Of a DNA stretch of 64,000 bases, positions 48,445-61,283 are shown in pieces. The notes under the pieces were generated by a model. That model did not search any database. It was not told the origin of the DNA and was given only the letters and a program-made list of their open reading frames with translations. The stretch lies in the NCBI GenBank assembly GCA_963513935.1, contig OY740768.1, positions 12,941,993 through 13,005,992 on the forward strand, given 5' to 3'. The first letter of the stretch is position 1, and each line of letters starts with the position of its first letter. A program made the translations under genes and the position numbers. Origin of the DNA: Aphrophora alni. Taxonomy: Eukaryota; Arthropoda; Insecta; Hemiptera; Aphrophoridae.

Positions 48445-48560
48445 AGCTTAGGCTTTTTTATTACCTTAGGGTATTCTGAAAGTACAGCAATGAAGTTCAA
48501 TACACGATTCAATTCATAGAGCGTTCCATTGCTAAATGTATTCAGCAAGGGTTACCAAAT
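48445..48560 (+). repeat. Dispersed repeat, second copy of 17917-18020
   Basis: ACCTTAGGGTATTCTGAAAG, ACAGCAATGAAG and TTCAATACACGATTCAATTC run in the same order as the first copy. Confidence 0.6.
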
Positions 48561-48639
48561 ACTAAATGTATTAAACAATTGAAATCGAGAAACGACAAAA
48601 ATTTTTACAGTTCAATTTAACTTCTTTATACATATAATC

Positions 48640-48960
48640 AAAGTTAATAAACTGTGCAAAAATATTGCACGAACTGTCTCAGAAGATTAAACACATCATG
48701 TGTTGCCCAAAATAGCAGTTCAGTAGTTACTAATCAAAACGTGAACATGAAACAAAAAGACACTAGATTTTTACAAAGTATTTGTAAATTTAATTACGTT
48801 GATATTTTAATACAGCTTAAATTTCTTCCACTTGTGCCCTACACATCGTTCAAAGCTAAAATCTGATTTTATTGAATTCGAGCTTTTAGTAATGACTGAC
48901 AATAATCAGTTTAGTTTTTTACCAATTATACCTGAACCATAATGTTTATTCACTTGCGAT
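48640..48960 (-). repeat. Family A copy (antisense)
   Basis: GTGCAAAAATATTGCACG, CAGTTCAGTAGTTACTAATC, ACTTGTGCCCTACACATCG, CTAAAATCTGATTTTATTG and CCAATTATACCTGAACC run in antisense order. A 70-codon frame at 48654-48866 lies within it and is not coding. Confidence 0.55.
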
Positions 48961-49815
48961 TATTGATTAGTGTTGAAGATACAATTTAGAAACATTTTGT
49001 TAAAAACGGTAGAACAAATTTTTAGAAAAATAAAATTTGCGTTTTTATGTTATGACAGGTACCATTTTATTTTTGAAAAATCAAAATAGACTTACAATAT
49101 GACTAATATAGGCTCAAATTAAGTTTCGTAAAAATCTATTCACACGTTTGAGATGTGACAAATGCACACACCCACAGACAACATTAAAAAACTACTGTTT
49201 TCGGTTCAGACATCTCCAAAACGGATTTATCCACGACATATAACGTCACATAGTCTTCTCTATGAATTATTATATTCATCGTCATACAGTGTCAAAATCT
49301 TTGCATACTGTATAAATAAGTATTTAGTTGTAAGATAGGCTTGTATCAAAACAATTAGTTACGAATTATTGTTGAAAAGAATAAAGAAAAAATCTAATTG
49401 GAAAATATGTCGCAATAAATTTTAATAAATGTAAGAAAAGATACATTATGTCAATGAGCTACATTTACAGTTAATGAGCAACCGACTTTCATTTCAGGAC
49501 CGTTTATAAAACAGAACTTGTTTTCAATCGTCGTTTTAAAAGTTAAGGACAATAGAGAACTTGCAAAGGTTTGTTGAGAAAGCAACGTGTTTTGGTTGTA
49601 ACAGTTATTCATGCTCTGAAACAAGTCGTTTTATGTTGTTTTAAAATAATGGCTATTTTTGTGTTGCAAGTTCCTTTTATTTGTTTCAGGACTACAAAAT
49701 AGTTTTCTATTTCTGTAAAGAAACCTTAAAATATTTTATTTATAAAAAAAAAAATGTAGTTTTGAATAACTACAACATCCAAAGAACCTTATGGTTAATA
49801 ACAATATGAAAACGT
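48961..49815. other. Unassigned AT-rich sequence
   Basis: No feature recognised. The first part may continue the family A copy. Confidence 0.35.
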
Positions 49816-50053
49816 AATCCCAAACCACAAATAAAACACAAACACAATTATTGTTAGAAACGTTAATAAACCCTTATTTACATTTCAATAACATAGTTCC
49901 CAACCACAGAGGGATTTAAACCAATACTGTATTATTGTTAGTATTGGTTTATATCAATCTAAGGATGGTTGCTATGTTACCGAAATGTAAATAAGGGTTT
50001 ATTAAACTGTCTAACGTTAATTGTGTTTGTGTTTTATTTGTGGTTTGGGGATT
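49816..50053. repeat. Foldback, ~115-bp arms
   Basis: The left half begins AATCCCAAACCACAAATAAA and the right half ends with its complement (TTTATTTGTGGTTTGGGGATT, one extra G). Shared inner words are ACACAAACACAATTA, TAAACCCTTATTTACATTTC and AACCAATACT, with the axis in ACTGTATTATTGTTAGT. Each arm carries a degenerate form of the hammerhead-like motif (plus strand 49959-49987: CTAAGGATGG, hairpin, ACCGAAATG). Confidence 0.85.
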
Positions 50054-50139
50054 GAATAACTCTCGTTAACTAACTCAGTATTGTTTATAAATTTTAACCT
50101 CTAATTTTGATGTGATATGTAATATATAGATATACGTTA

Positions 50140-50780
50140 AGTGACGGGTAAAAAATGTACGAGACGGAATCTGTTTTAAAGTCCTCTGAGCCAAATAAAG
50201 TTTAGGAATCCAGGTTTGTCTGTACACTGATACAGTCCAAACTAGTGGACCAATCTATCTCACACTTTGAGTGGCACATATTTTAAACATATTACGAAGT
50301 GGAAGTTTCATTTATTCTCTGAATCTGCTAGTAGCTACCATAAGACCAAAATTTAGATTTTCTCAAATATTAAAACTTTGATTAAATTTTTTTCTAAAGA
50401 TATCTCTCTAAACGTATTTGAGCGTTACCAATTACAGATGGAAAATTAACAATTCGCGCTATCGTAAAAACTTTTAAGATTTTCGCAACTATTTTCAATG
50501 AATTTTTGGTGAAATGTGAAGATTTAAAAACCTAATGTTGCGAAGAAAATTACATATTCACGAGAAACTTGGAAAATAAAAAAATTAACTCATATTCCCG
50601 TTTCGATTAGAGCCTTGTTTTTGTTGTTGTATTTTTACCTGACAAGTATCAAATTAGCTTTATTAGATTGATAGCGGTGAATATACTCTTTGTTTGGGCC
50701 CTTATAGCTAACATTTTAGTAGAATTTAATTAAAATTGTTAGGGCCAATCTCTGATGAATATGACACCCATACTGTCCTC
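50140..50780 (+). repeat. Family A copy (sense)
   Basis: GTCCTCTGAGCCAAATAAAG, CCAGGTTTGTCTGTACACTG, GTAGCTACCATAAGACC, TTTGATTAAATTTTTTTC and TTTTTGGTGAAATGTGAAG follow family A order. The tail end is missing or decayed. Confidence 0.5.
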
Positions 50781-50887
50781 TATTTCACATCGAAGTAAGT
50801 CTAATAATTACCTGTAGTAAATTAGTCTATTTTTCACTGGCGTCAGGTTGAAATTCATTTATGATTGTAATTTTTGTATCGTTCATG

Positions 50888-51260
50888 CTATATGAGACAC
50901 CAACCCTGCATAGGCAATTTCCGGATGGACTCCTTTAGACTTTGGAACATACTATCTAAAACATACTGTCCACACCTTTTCGTTGATGACACAACAAAAC
51001 TAATAGTGTCACACACGGAATCAATTTCCAGAAATTTATAAGTCAACTGCCGCATTATTTTAGAATGTGCCACCTTGGTCTTCGGAAACTATACCTCAAG
51101 TCGTTGTTGAACAACTTGTATTCTGAAGCCTTCTTCACATGACATTATTTCGCAATACACATCGTTCTTGTCTCACTACTAGAACCAATATGGTTGCTTG
51201 ACAACCGATCTGAACCACCAAAAATTACAGTAACGCCAATATGCTGTCCCTACTTGTAAT
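50888..51260. repeat. Dispersed repeat or decayed coding element, second copy at 63420-63730
   Basis: Shared words with the copy at 63.4 kb: GTCACACACGGAAT / GTCAGTCACGGAAC, ATTTATAAGTCAACTGCC / ATTTCTTAACTACCTCAC, ACCTTGGTCTTCGGA / ACCTTGGTCTCCGGA, and TCGTTGTTGAACAA / TCGTTGCTGAATAT. Its composition is less AT-rich than the surroundings. The minus strand has a 61-codon frame (50888-51073) with STKRCGQYVLDSMFQSL, not recognised. It may be a fragment of a transposon protein gene, strand uncertain. Confidence 0.45.
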
Positions 51261-51287
51261 TACTTAGATAGCTTTACCTTTTTGTTT

Positions 51288-51525
51288 AAAAACGAAAAAA
51301 TCTCTCGGTCATCATAAAACAACAAAGAAAAGAGTATAAAATAAATACCCCCTAGCTCTCGAATATTATAATAGTGTCAGAATCTGAAAAGAACAAGATT
51401 TGGTCAAGATAGACGTGAAAGAAAGGTATCTAACCCAAGTCTACATGAAAAAAAGTTATAAATCCAGCTGAGCTCTCGCGGGATTGACAATCTCGCACTC
51501 GCTATATGTGAGCTCCTGATGATTA
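51288..51525 (+). repeat. Family B dispersed repeat, copy 7
   Basis: AAAATCTCTCGGTCATCATA, AATACCCCCTAGCTCTCGAA, GAACAAGATTTGGTCAAG, GGTATCTAACCCAAGTC, AAATCCAGCTGAGC, GCGGGATTGAC, CACTCGCTATATGTGAGCTC and CTGATGATTA. With the 41.3 kb copy it gives the family length of about 240 bp. A CACCCTGTATATGCC word just downstream (51611) resembles a mariner-type end. Confidence 0.7.
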
Positions 51526-51654
51526 CGTTTAAAGAAACCTAAATATATAACTTGAAACTTTTTGCGTGTTTTCTAATTTTACATATCAGGTGTACAGAGA
51601 TTTTTAATCACCCTGTATATGCCTTTATATTCCGTGTGATATAGGTTTTTTTAT

Positions 51655-51972
51655 TTTGAAAGCCTTTAATTAACACGTCACATCTGTCTCTGCCTTTCAA
51701 TAGAATGACTAATGATCTCTTACAATAACACCACTGATCAATCAATCAACAAACCTAAGCAATGGAATACAAAATAACCTAGAAAGTTGTTTCACAATGC
51801 TACCTATAAATAAAGACTCTAAGAAGTCTAGAATTTGTTAGACACAGTTGATCAATCACACCCAAGCTCCGTAGGCTTAGTTTGAGGGACAACATAATCA
51901 CAGTGCTGCTTATCTTCAACAATATGTAAGGAAATTGAGTTTTACAAACTACTTTTATTAAATAATGTACAA
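51655..51972 (+). repeat. ~318-bp dispersed repeat, left member of an inverted pair
   Basis: Aligns along its whole length with the reverse complement of 58999-59316. Shared words include GCCTTTAATTAACACGT, AGAATGACTAATGATCTCTT, ACACCACTGATCAATCAATC, AAGTTGTTTCACAATG and AATTTGTTAGACACAG. Differences are mostly substitutions. Neither copy has an open frame or recognised terminal repeats. Confidence 0.85.
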
Positions 51973-54663
51973 GTTACAACTTATAATACTTTAAATAGAC
52001 AACCATTACCTTTATGAAAGTGAAAAATATTTCATTTAGTTAAACATTTTTTTTCTTCATTTTTTCAGTGTATCTGACGAGCTAATTTACTTATAAACTT
52101 TAAAATTTATCAAACAATATAAATCAAGTAACATATGATTTTTATTCACAGCTGTTATAACCTGAGAGCTAACTACATAAAAGAGTCTCATTACAGACAG
52201 TTATAACTCTATAGAGATTATAAAGGAACAAACTAGATTGATTTAACTTTATAATTCGTCTTTTGAGAATCAATAGATTAAGCTGTTTTTTAATCGTGTC
52301 TAATGACTTTATTCAAACATTTGTTGCATTTGAAACTACATTTTCTGTTTTATAACTTGTCTTACATTGTAATTTCATCCTGAATTTAAAAAAAAAAAAA
52401 ATAAAAATATGTCTTCTCCAAATGTACTCAATTTAATTATTTTCAGCTGTAGCCTAAACTGTCGGACTTATAAAAAAATATTGACATTTTAAATTGATCT
52501 GTTTAAATATGTCACAAGAATACAGGATAGTAGATTACTTAAAAATAAATTTGTCCTCTATATGTAAAATAGGAATCGCTTTAAGAAGAGTCAATAACAA
52601 CAAAATTCCCTCAAAAAACCCTCTTTAAATTTAGTTGTAGCTCACATAATTTCAGAGATGCCAATCATAGTAAAGATAATCGAACCTTGTTACCGCTATT
52701 ACATACACACAATTAGACCATTTAAAGGTTAGAATGCTCAAAATCACTTATGGCTTGAGAAGTTCAACTCAAAATTCATTAAAAAACTACTATTTTTGGA
52801 GATTAAAACCGGAGTTACGTAGTAAACACAAAAAACATTAAAGAAGAACATGTTATAGAAGTTGGAAAATACTTGGGGCGAAATGAAGAGCTTCAGAATA
52901 ATAAGGAACTGGAGAGGTTGTAAGAAAAGAATATTAGTAGAGATTCAAAATGCAGAAGAAAATGGATTAATTACGAATATTACCAAATGAGGGCGTATCG
53001 AAGAATATATTTCAGGGTAGACCAGGGAAAAGTTAGGATGACCTAAGAAATAAGGGATTCCGGACACGGATTACAATATTGAAGTACCGAGAAGTCTGTT
53101 TGCAGATTAACCTCTTGATTAAGGTTCCACAAGGACTGTTGGGTGTATTTGTATACCTTGTCTTGTTTAGGAAAATCTAAAAACACAATCTCAGAAAGAG
53201 TCTCCACCACTTGTTGTGTACCTCTAGATTTAATCCTCAGGAAAATTTCAGTGCTTTTAAAAAGTTCCAGAATTTTGAAATCAAATATATCGATATTCGT
53301 ATCATCCACGATTCCAAGTCACTTCTTCTGAGATCAAACTCCCATAGTCAAGGTTATTACCGAAAGAAAAGATTTTAAAAGTGAAAATTGTTTCTGTTTT
53401 GGGGTTGCAGATATGACCGCTGATATTTTAATATACATACAGACGATCGGACACCTAAAGTTTTCTTTTTACATATATGTTTTTAGAATTATCTAAAACA
53501 AAAATACATATTTGTTAAACAATATCTCAAAGCCCCAAAAGATTAAATAAAGTTTTAATGACAGATCATTACACGCTATTATCAAATGTAAAACATATGC
53601 AAATTACAGAACTATCTGAAAGACTGAGTTCTTTGACTTGAATAACGAAGGAATTTACCCTTAGCGCATTGCTCTTCAATTTACTAAGAACTCCTTTTGA
53701 TATTAATAAACTTTCGTAGACGATCCGTACCCAAAGCACGTAGCTCTGCCAACTTCAAGTTGGAAATACAGGTTGACTAAAAAGTTTCTGTTTTTGACGA
53801 TTTCCTTTGAAGTAATAATAATAATTATGTGTGGTTCTAAGTTCATGTATTGGGTAAAGGTGACTATCTTCTTACAAAAAATACAACTACCCCTTCACAA
53901 GGGTTTTCTCTAGGGGGACGGGGACTGGGGAAATTTATGTGACTTCACGGCCATTTATTTTGGTTTGTTTATATTTATAATTATTTAATCACTTATTCAA
54001 AACTGAAATTTGAAATCTTTACACAAACAATATTCAATATACTATGTTTTAATTAGTTTACAATTTATGAAATTCATTGACTGTGTAAATCAAATGAGTG
54101 TCGTAGCAATACTACCTATAATTAAAAAGTAGGATCGCCACACAATCATATTTATAGGTACTGAAAGAGGAAATTTACGGGTTTGTTTTATATTTTATTT
54201 TTTATAATACAGTACATAGAAAATGTTGCTTTTATTTTATTCGTTGTTTTAATGTGACGTATTCAATATCAAAAAATAGAATATAGTTGATATGATTGTT
54301 TAGTTTCAATAAATTCAGAACCCCTTAACAGTTCGTAACGCAATATTATTTCAGAGTGAGCTAATCTTCAATTCAATTTGCGTTGGCATTTTATGACAAA
54401 TATCATTTGTGTAAGATACGACATCATCATATAAACAATTCCTTATTAATAATATAATAGAATCATGAGTATGGGCAAAGCTAGAAACAATACTGACAAA
54501 CGTAATTTATAAAACAAATAAGTGACAACAACAAAAAAGCATAAAATAAAAATAAAACATTTAAAAATAATTTACAACAGAAGTGTAACATTATTTTTTA
54601 AATAACCAAACCACAACACTATAAAAAACACCAAAGGAATAAACAATTATTAAATCTATAAAA
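51973..54663. other. Unassigned; one 88-codon minus-strand frame at 53043-53309
   Basis: Mostly AT-rich with no repeat copies recognised. On the minus strand, 53309 to 53043 encodes MDDTNIDIFDFKILELFKST... with fairly protein-like composition (FLRIKSRGTQQVVETLSEIV). The plus strand over 53143-53331 is open too. No family, splice site or signal is recognised. It may be a captured exon or chance. Confidence 0.2.
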
Positions 54664-55897
54664 TTAAAAAATATAAATTAAATATGTTGAACCAAAGAAG
54701 TCGGAGATGTCATCTGCTCTCAAACAACAAATTTACATTTAAACATGCGTTCCTCACAATCCGTTCTAATTGGCCATTTCCTTATGTTTCACGAGTGACG
54801 TTTATTGTTAAAATAGTTTTAATTTTATCCACACGATATCAGCACATGCCGGGTACTGTATCAACGCCGTCCAATCAAGTGACTGGACACGCCTTGCCAC
54901 GCCTCTTATGTTTTATCTACAGTTATTAGTTTTAAATATTACCGTTTTATATCAGCACTTGTCAAGTAGTAAGTTTCATGCCTACCTAAATAGATTTGCT
55001 TTTCTCCATAACTAAACCTATGATTACTTCAATTACACCTATCCAATTTGTATTTATGGAATAATTATACAGTGGAATCGCTTTAGCTGTGCGAGTATGA
55101 GACAGCGCTGAGAACAACTAATCAATGCAGCTTTGACGTGTACATAGGAGTCAAAATCATCTACCATAAACATAAATAATTAATATCATTACACATTATA
55201 AAAATTAACTGATTAGAGCTAGCGGTAATGTAAAAATAGGGGGTTTTATGTTTTGAGAAGAGTACGATTTTTGTTAAAACTTTACAAATATAAATTAAAT
55301 TTTGGTGAACCAACAAGTCGCGGTTGCCATGTGCCCTGTAACAACAAATTCACATTTAAACTTGCATTTCTAAAGATTCTTTTTAGTTGGCCATTTTCTT
55401 CTGTTCCACGAGTGACGTTTGTTGTTAAAATAGTTTTAATTTTGTCCACACGATATCAGCACATGCTGGATACTGTATCAACGTCGTCCAATCAAGTGAC
55501 TGGACACGCCTTGCCACGCCTCTTATGTTTTATCTACAAATATTAGTTATAAATATTGCCGTTTTATATCAGCACTTGTCAAGTAGTAAGTTTCAATGCC
55601 TACCTAAATAGATTTGCTTTTTAACTAAAATAAACTTACCGCTATCCAGCTTAAATTTATGGAATGGTTATACAGTGGAATCACTTTAGCTGTGTGAGTG
55701 GGAGACATCGCTGAGAACCACTCCAAATGCAACCACGAAGTGTACACAGGAGTCAAAAACATCTACAACAAACATAAATAATTTAAATCATTACTCATTA
55801 TAAAATTGATCTGTCTACATATCGCAGTGAAAAATATAGGGCACTTTATGTTTTTAGAAAAGTACGATTTTTACCAGAAAAAAAGTACCTTCCCAGA
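54664..55897 (+). repeat. 617-bp tandem duplication with an invariant 54-bp core
   Basis: Two adjacent copies (about 54664-55280 and 55281-55897). The period is 617 bp at two independent anchors (ATATAAATTAAAT at 54671 and 55288; CGTCCAATCAAGTG at 54868 and 55485). Overall divergence is clear, but 54868-54921 and 55485-55538 are identical. That core contains CCAAT, GTCCA..TGGAC and two CACGCC words. Frames of 81 and 97 codons run through both copies and end at matching places (LSTRYQHM...NQVTGHALPRLLCFIY), but their upstream parts differ and no protein family is recognised. Confidence 0.8.
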
Positions 55898-56210
55898 AAT
55901 AAAAATTAATAAGTGTCACTCATACAAATAAAGCGGATACTGTATAGTCTACAGAGCATAAGTTGTCCATATTTAATTAGTTATTGTTTGTTATTGTATA
56001 GGAGTCAAAAACATCTACCACACTCATAAATAAGTATTACAGATTATTCTGCCTATAGCCAGCTGTGATATAAATGTAAGGAGTTTTATGTTAAAACTAA
56101 ACCTTTCCAAAAATAGAAACATAGATGGGTGTCACTCATACAACTAATGCGTATCTTATATAGGTTACATAGCATAAGTTGTCAATTTTTTAAATTAGTT
56201 ATATTTCTCT
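55898..56210 (+). repeat. Partial third copy and a repeated flank
   Basis: GGAGTCAAAAACATCTACCA at 56001 repeats the 3' part of the 617-bp unit. Separately, GTGTCACTCATACAA and GCATAAGTTGTC occur at 55914/55957 and 56138/56181, so the flank was duplicated together with this third fragment. Confidence 0.65.
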
Positions 56211-56699
56211 TTTTCGATTTTGTTTTCCTAATTACACTTTAATAAGTTTTATGCTAACACAAAGGTGACAGTAAATTTATTTATTTGTATCTAATAATGG
56301 TAAAATAAAAATTTTAAAATTACCTTTTTAATAGTTTTATGAATTCGGTTAGTGCTCAGTTTGTTGAATATTTTGACGAAGGATGCAAAACAGGCTTTTG
56401 GCCTTAGGATCTCTTACGTGTCAGATGAAGGTCCAATATACAAATATTTGATAATATTTTTACTTTGTCATATATATTTAATTTAGAAAAAGTTAGGTAG
56501 AAAGATAAATGTCGGTTTCTGCGGATTTATCCGTTAGAAGTCCGAAGTTCAAATGTGGATTAAAGCCTGTCTGTCGTGTGTTGTACAACCACACGAGAGT
56601 ACTAGTTTTAATTTGGACCATAGACATGTTTTGGCCATGCTCGACAAGTGCCTTCATTTTTAGATAACTATACATTTGGAGTAGCCGTTGTCGCAAAAA
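56211..56699. other. Unassigned sequence
   Basis: A 67-codon minus-strand frame (56493-56696) lies in a slightly less AT-rich block. No family recognised. Confidence 0.3.
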
Positions 56700-57140
56700 A
56701 ACTTACGCATTTGGCGGTGGGCTGTTAATTTTAAAAAATCGGCACTACCGACTGGGAATAGATCAGTTTTGAAGTACTCTGAGTTCGAGAAAGGAAATTA
56801 TTAGGTATATTGTCTGTCTATCTGTGCAAACATTTTCGCACCGTACTCTAAAATTTGGTATGTGGGCGTACATTGCCTATAAATCTTGTTTATTTTCTTT
56901 AACTTGACATTTGGAAGTAGCTGTCATAAGACCAAATCGTATTCGTCGCAATCTGCTCTAAAAAATGTCTTTTCATGAGCAAACAGTTAAAAGTGGACAT
57001 GAAAAATGGACGCAATCATAAAAATTTAATATTACAAATTTTAATATAGCATACTTTTCGAAATTACGTTTTTTGACAGTAACTTCTCTATTTGTAATCG
57101 TAGAGATATATGGTTCCTACAATTACATGCAGAATTGAAA
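56700..57140 (+). repeat. Family A fragment (sense, 5' half)
   Basis: GTTTTGAAGTACTCTGAGTT, ATTGTCTGTCTATCTGTGC and GTAGCTGTCATAAGACC run in family A order. Confidence 0.5.
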
Positions 57141-57149
57141 TATACATTT

Positions 57150-57335
57150 TTTTTAACGAAAGCGGTCCCAGCCTGGATTCCCGCGGTGAAGAGGAGGTTT
57201 TTTAGTCGGTAAGAGTCCGGCACAACCTGGGCAGAGCCCTAGGTGAGAAAAGGTCCATGATGGATTTTTCCTTCTCTATAAAAAAAAATAATAAAAATAA
57301 ATAAATAAATAAATAACACACACAGACACAAGATA
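57150..57335 (+). mobile_element. Non-LTR retroposon 3' end with (AAAT)n tail
   Basis: A GC-rich block (AGCGGTCCCAGCCTGGATTC, CCCGCGGTGAAGAGGAGG, TAAGAGTCCGGCACAACC) ends in GATTTTTCCTTCTC, then A-rich sequence and a run of AAAT repeats. A GC-rich unit ending in an A-rich or short-repeat tail is the signature of a 5'-truncated non-LTR retrotransposon or SINE. The block recalls 3' ends of arthropod LINEs, but I cannot name the family. The target duplication is not clear. Confidence 0.5.
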
Positions 57336-57465
57336 TTAACAAAAACTTATTAAAATGACCGCCATTTTAAGAATTTTAATTACATTTTTCAGAATAGGTA
57401 TTTATATAAGTCCACTATAACAAATATTATGTTCCTATCTTATTTTTCGTAGCCGCTATCGTCCT

Positions 57466-57560
57466 CACGTACAGGCGTCAACGGGGACATGTCGAAAATT
57501 ACTTTCACGGTTGTTTCTGAAGACAAGAATAATGAGTAAACAATGGAAGTACAGTTTTTT
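57466..57560 (-). repeat. Family A head fragment (antisense)
   Basis: CGAAAATTACTTTCACGG and TTTCTGAAGACAAG match the copy at 13985-14110. Confidence 0.35.
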
Positions 57561-57720
57561 TCGTTTACCGAACTTGTTCTATACTTCATATACTGGGTAA
57601 GTAATGTTCTTAAACCCAACCATTACTGCAGAAATGATGACACTCTATTCAAAACCAGGAAGTTTGATCAAATAAAAAGGAATATATAAATTCCAACAAC
57701 AAACAATTTATTTTGTACAA

Positions 57721-57756
57721 GATGACGTTTCAATGACTAAGTAATCATTTTCCGTT
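57721..57756 (-). ncRNA. Hammerhead-like relic
   Basis: The minus strand reads ACGGAAAATGATTACTTAG, TCATT, GAAACGTCATC. GTACA upstream and TGTAC downstream could form stem I. The CUGANGA core is lost, so it is a decayed relative. Confidence 0.2.
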
Positions 57757-57889
57757 CACATGTACCTAGTTTATCCAACTGAACTTAATAAGGTTAAGCT
57801 AACGCTTTTGTATTTGATGATTGAATTTCCCAAAAGTGTTGCTTATTTAAAGGAAATAATTTGTTTTCTTTAGTTAGACATCTTCTTCC

Positions 57890-58700
<811 letters not shown>

Positions 58701-58998
58701 GAACACATACCATCTCTAAATTTTGCCCTTAAAATAAAGACAAATTATCGTCTCTTTTTTTCTCTTACCTAAGTAGTTATTCCGAAACAAGGTACTCATC
58801 ATTTACCTCGAAAGTGCAAGAGAAACTTTAAGACCTACAACTAGAGTGGATATCCTTCCTGGCCTAGTCATCCGTCGATATATTAGTAATACAGTACTCT
58901 CAAACACTTTTCCTATTTAAATTATTATTTAGCTCTTATAATTTTAGAAATATCAATGGTGATAAATTAAAAACGAACATTCTCTATTCAACCTGTAA

Positions 58999-59316
58999 AT
59001 TATTAAATAAAAGCAGTTTGTCAAACTCAATTTCCTTACGTATTGAATGAACTTATTGATGAAGATAAGCTGCAACGTGATTATGTTGTCCCTACCAAGC
59101 TTGTGTGTGATTGATGAACTGTGTCTAACAAATTCTAGACTTCTTTAAGGGTCGTTATAGGCAACATTGTGAAACAACTTTCTAGGTTGTGTTGTGTTCC
59201 ATTACTTAGGTTTATTGATTGATTGATCAGTGGTGTTATTGTAAGAGATCATTAGTCATTCTATTGAATGGTAAAGTGAGACAGACAGATGTCACGTGTT
59301 AATTAAAGGCTTTCAA
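58999..59316 (-). repeat. ~318-bp dispersed repeat, right member of an inverted pair
   Basis: Reverse complement of the element at 51655-51972. The pair is separated by about 7 kb. A C10 run lies just downstream, at 59380-59389. Confidence 0.85.
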
Positions 59317-59603
59317 TACAGTACCGATAATGTGCTCTTTGAGTGGTAAGGGTATAACTACCAAAATTGTGTGCTGACGCCCCCCCCCCTTCTCCATATC
59401 CGTATAGAAAAATGTTTGTGTTAATTTCCCAAAATTAAGAAGTAGGCAGAATTTTATTGTAGAGTGGTGATAATAAAGTTAATCATTTTTTTAAAATTTA
59501 AAATTCCTACATTCATGTAAGAATTTAAACTAGTAATTCTTGTATTATTATTATTATAGTTTAAATGCCCATTTAGCAACATTTGTGTGAATCAAAAATA
59601 ATA

Positions 59604-59645
59604 AACGACGTTTCGAGTTTATAAATCAGCTTCCGTTATCAAATC
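59604..59645 (-). ncRNA. Hammerhead-like relic ending GAAACGTCGTT
   Basis: The minus strand reads TTTGATAACGGAAGC..CTC, GAAACGTCGTT, then TATTATTTTTGATTC. The 3' part (GAAA, stem III ACGUCGU, U17) is intact. The 5' core is altered. GAAACGTCGTT also ends the motif at 62589. Confidence 0.25.
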
Positions 59646-59689
59646 TTAAGCTTAGAGCATCTAAGTCAAACAAAACAAAATATCCCAAC

Positions 59690-60000
59690 TAGGTCTGGGG
59701 AATCAAAACTAAAAGACATAGATGAAAAATCGTCTTCAAATATGAAAAACGAAATAAAAACTAAAAACTCTTTAAGAAAAATGTTCGGTAGTTGTCAATG
59801 AAAAAGTGAAAATAAACCATTTTTGTCAACGTTAAAAAATATTTTTATATTTAAATAGGGCCTAAACATTCTTCATTTGCGCCATAAAAACTTCCTCGGC
59901 GTAAATTGCATTTAACTAAAATCCAGCTTTCAATGACACCGGTCAAGTATCATTTTTGTTGTTTGCAAATGAATACTGTAGGGAAAATTGATTTTATTCG
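59690..60000 (-). repeat. Family A copy (antisense)
   Basis: ATGTTCGGTAGTTGTCAATG, AAAAAGTGAAAATAAACC, AAATAGGGCCTAAACATTC and TAAATTGCATTTAACTAAAA, in antisense order. Confidence 0.55.
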
Positions 60001-61283
60001 TGGAATTTTGGACTGAGAAAGACATGAAAAGGCATTATGTAACAGTTAATATCGTTCGTAATAAACAAATAAACATATTAATAGTGATAATATATAATAA
60101 TAACATTTTATTGCTGAACCGGATAATTTTGTTTGGATGACTAATCTGCACTTTTCGTTAAAATCATAGTTGCTTATAACAAGAAAATATCCCTTCCTTT
60201 TAACTTCATTGCTGTTTCCACGTATATCGAGTTACAAAAGGTTAAAAAATATCAAGTATTTTTTTTTTTTTTTTCATTACAGCTTCATTGTGTTTTATTT
60301 TAATATGTATTACACAAATCAACAGATTGATAGCATCGGTTAACTATTTTAAGTTAACAAGAAGGGTTTTACAAGAATGATTTATTGAATACATGAAAAT
60401 ATCTAAGGATTCAGCCCTACTGTTAACAGAACACTGGTTTCCTATTTTCCTTCATAAAATTACTAATATTATAAGCTGATAAAATATTCATTATAAGGAC
60501 AGAAAATCTATAGTATTGTACTGCTAGCGTTATACATTACAAGTCAGCTGATGTTTCTTTACTATAATTCACGCTATTTAGATTGTTTAGATTAATTACG
60601 CAAATTTAATATCGTTGTTGTTACACAATAACAAAACCTTAAATAAAAAAAAAGTTAACAATTTAAATGTGTTAAGAAAGGTATTAGAAAAGAAAAGTGA
60701 ATGTTTGATACATTTACTAAACAATTACCGAAGAAAAATATAGTATGAATTTAAATTTCTTTTTACATTTAAATATGAATCAATTTTTCCTTTTACCCCA
60801 CCATTCAGAGTGCTTTTATAACTAGCATCTGGGCTAGATTTCGAGCATTTTTTTAAATATTGATGACGTCAGGCGTATGTAAATACATTACCTGTAAGAG
60901 CACTAAAAAAAGTGTAATAAGTCAAGGAAGTTTTTGTTGAGTTATTAACAACATTATACATTTTCAAGTCCTTTAGTAAATAGTTTATTTTGGGATGTTT
61001 GTTGTCATCTTGCTGTTTGTGAAGTGGGCGTCAAAATGATGAAACAATTTTCATCAAATGTGTAGTTTGTGGTTATGTCTTTATTTTTTACCCTACTTGA
61101 AAATTTGGAAGTATGCCTACGTGATAAATCACCAAAATATAACATTTCAATTTCCAAAATACTACAAAGAAACTTCTAACCATTTAGTTAAACAACATTA
61201 GTAAAATTAGTTCAAACAGTTACATACACTTTAAAATTTAAAGTATAAATAAATAATTATTTCACTTTCAGTATCCAGGTCAT
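60001..61283. other. Unassigned AT-rich sequence
   Basis: Contains a T-run at 60260-60275 and no recognised repeat or frame. Confidence 0.4.

Noticed and set aside
54684..55546. Two similar frames (81 and 97 codons) as a duplicated gene
   Set aside because: Only the last ~45 codons agree, within a DNA duplication that is equally similar outside the frame. No protein family recognised.
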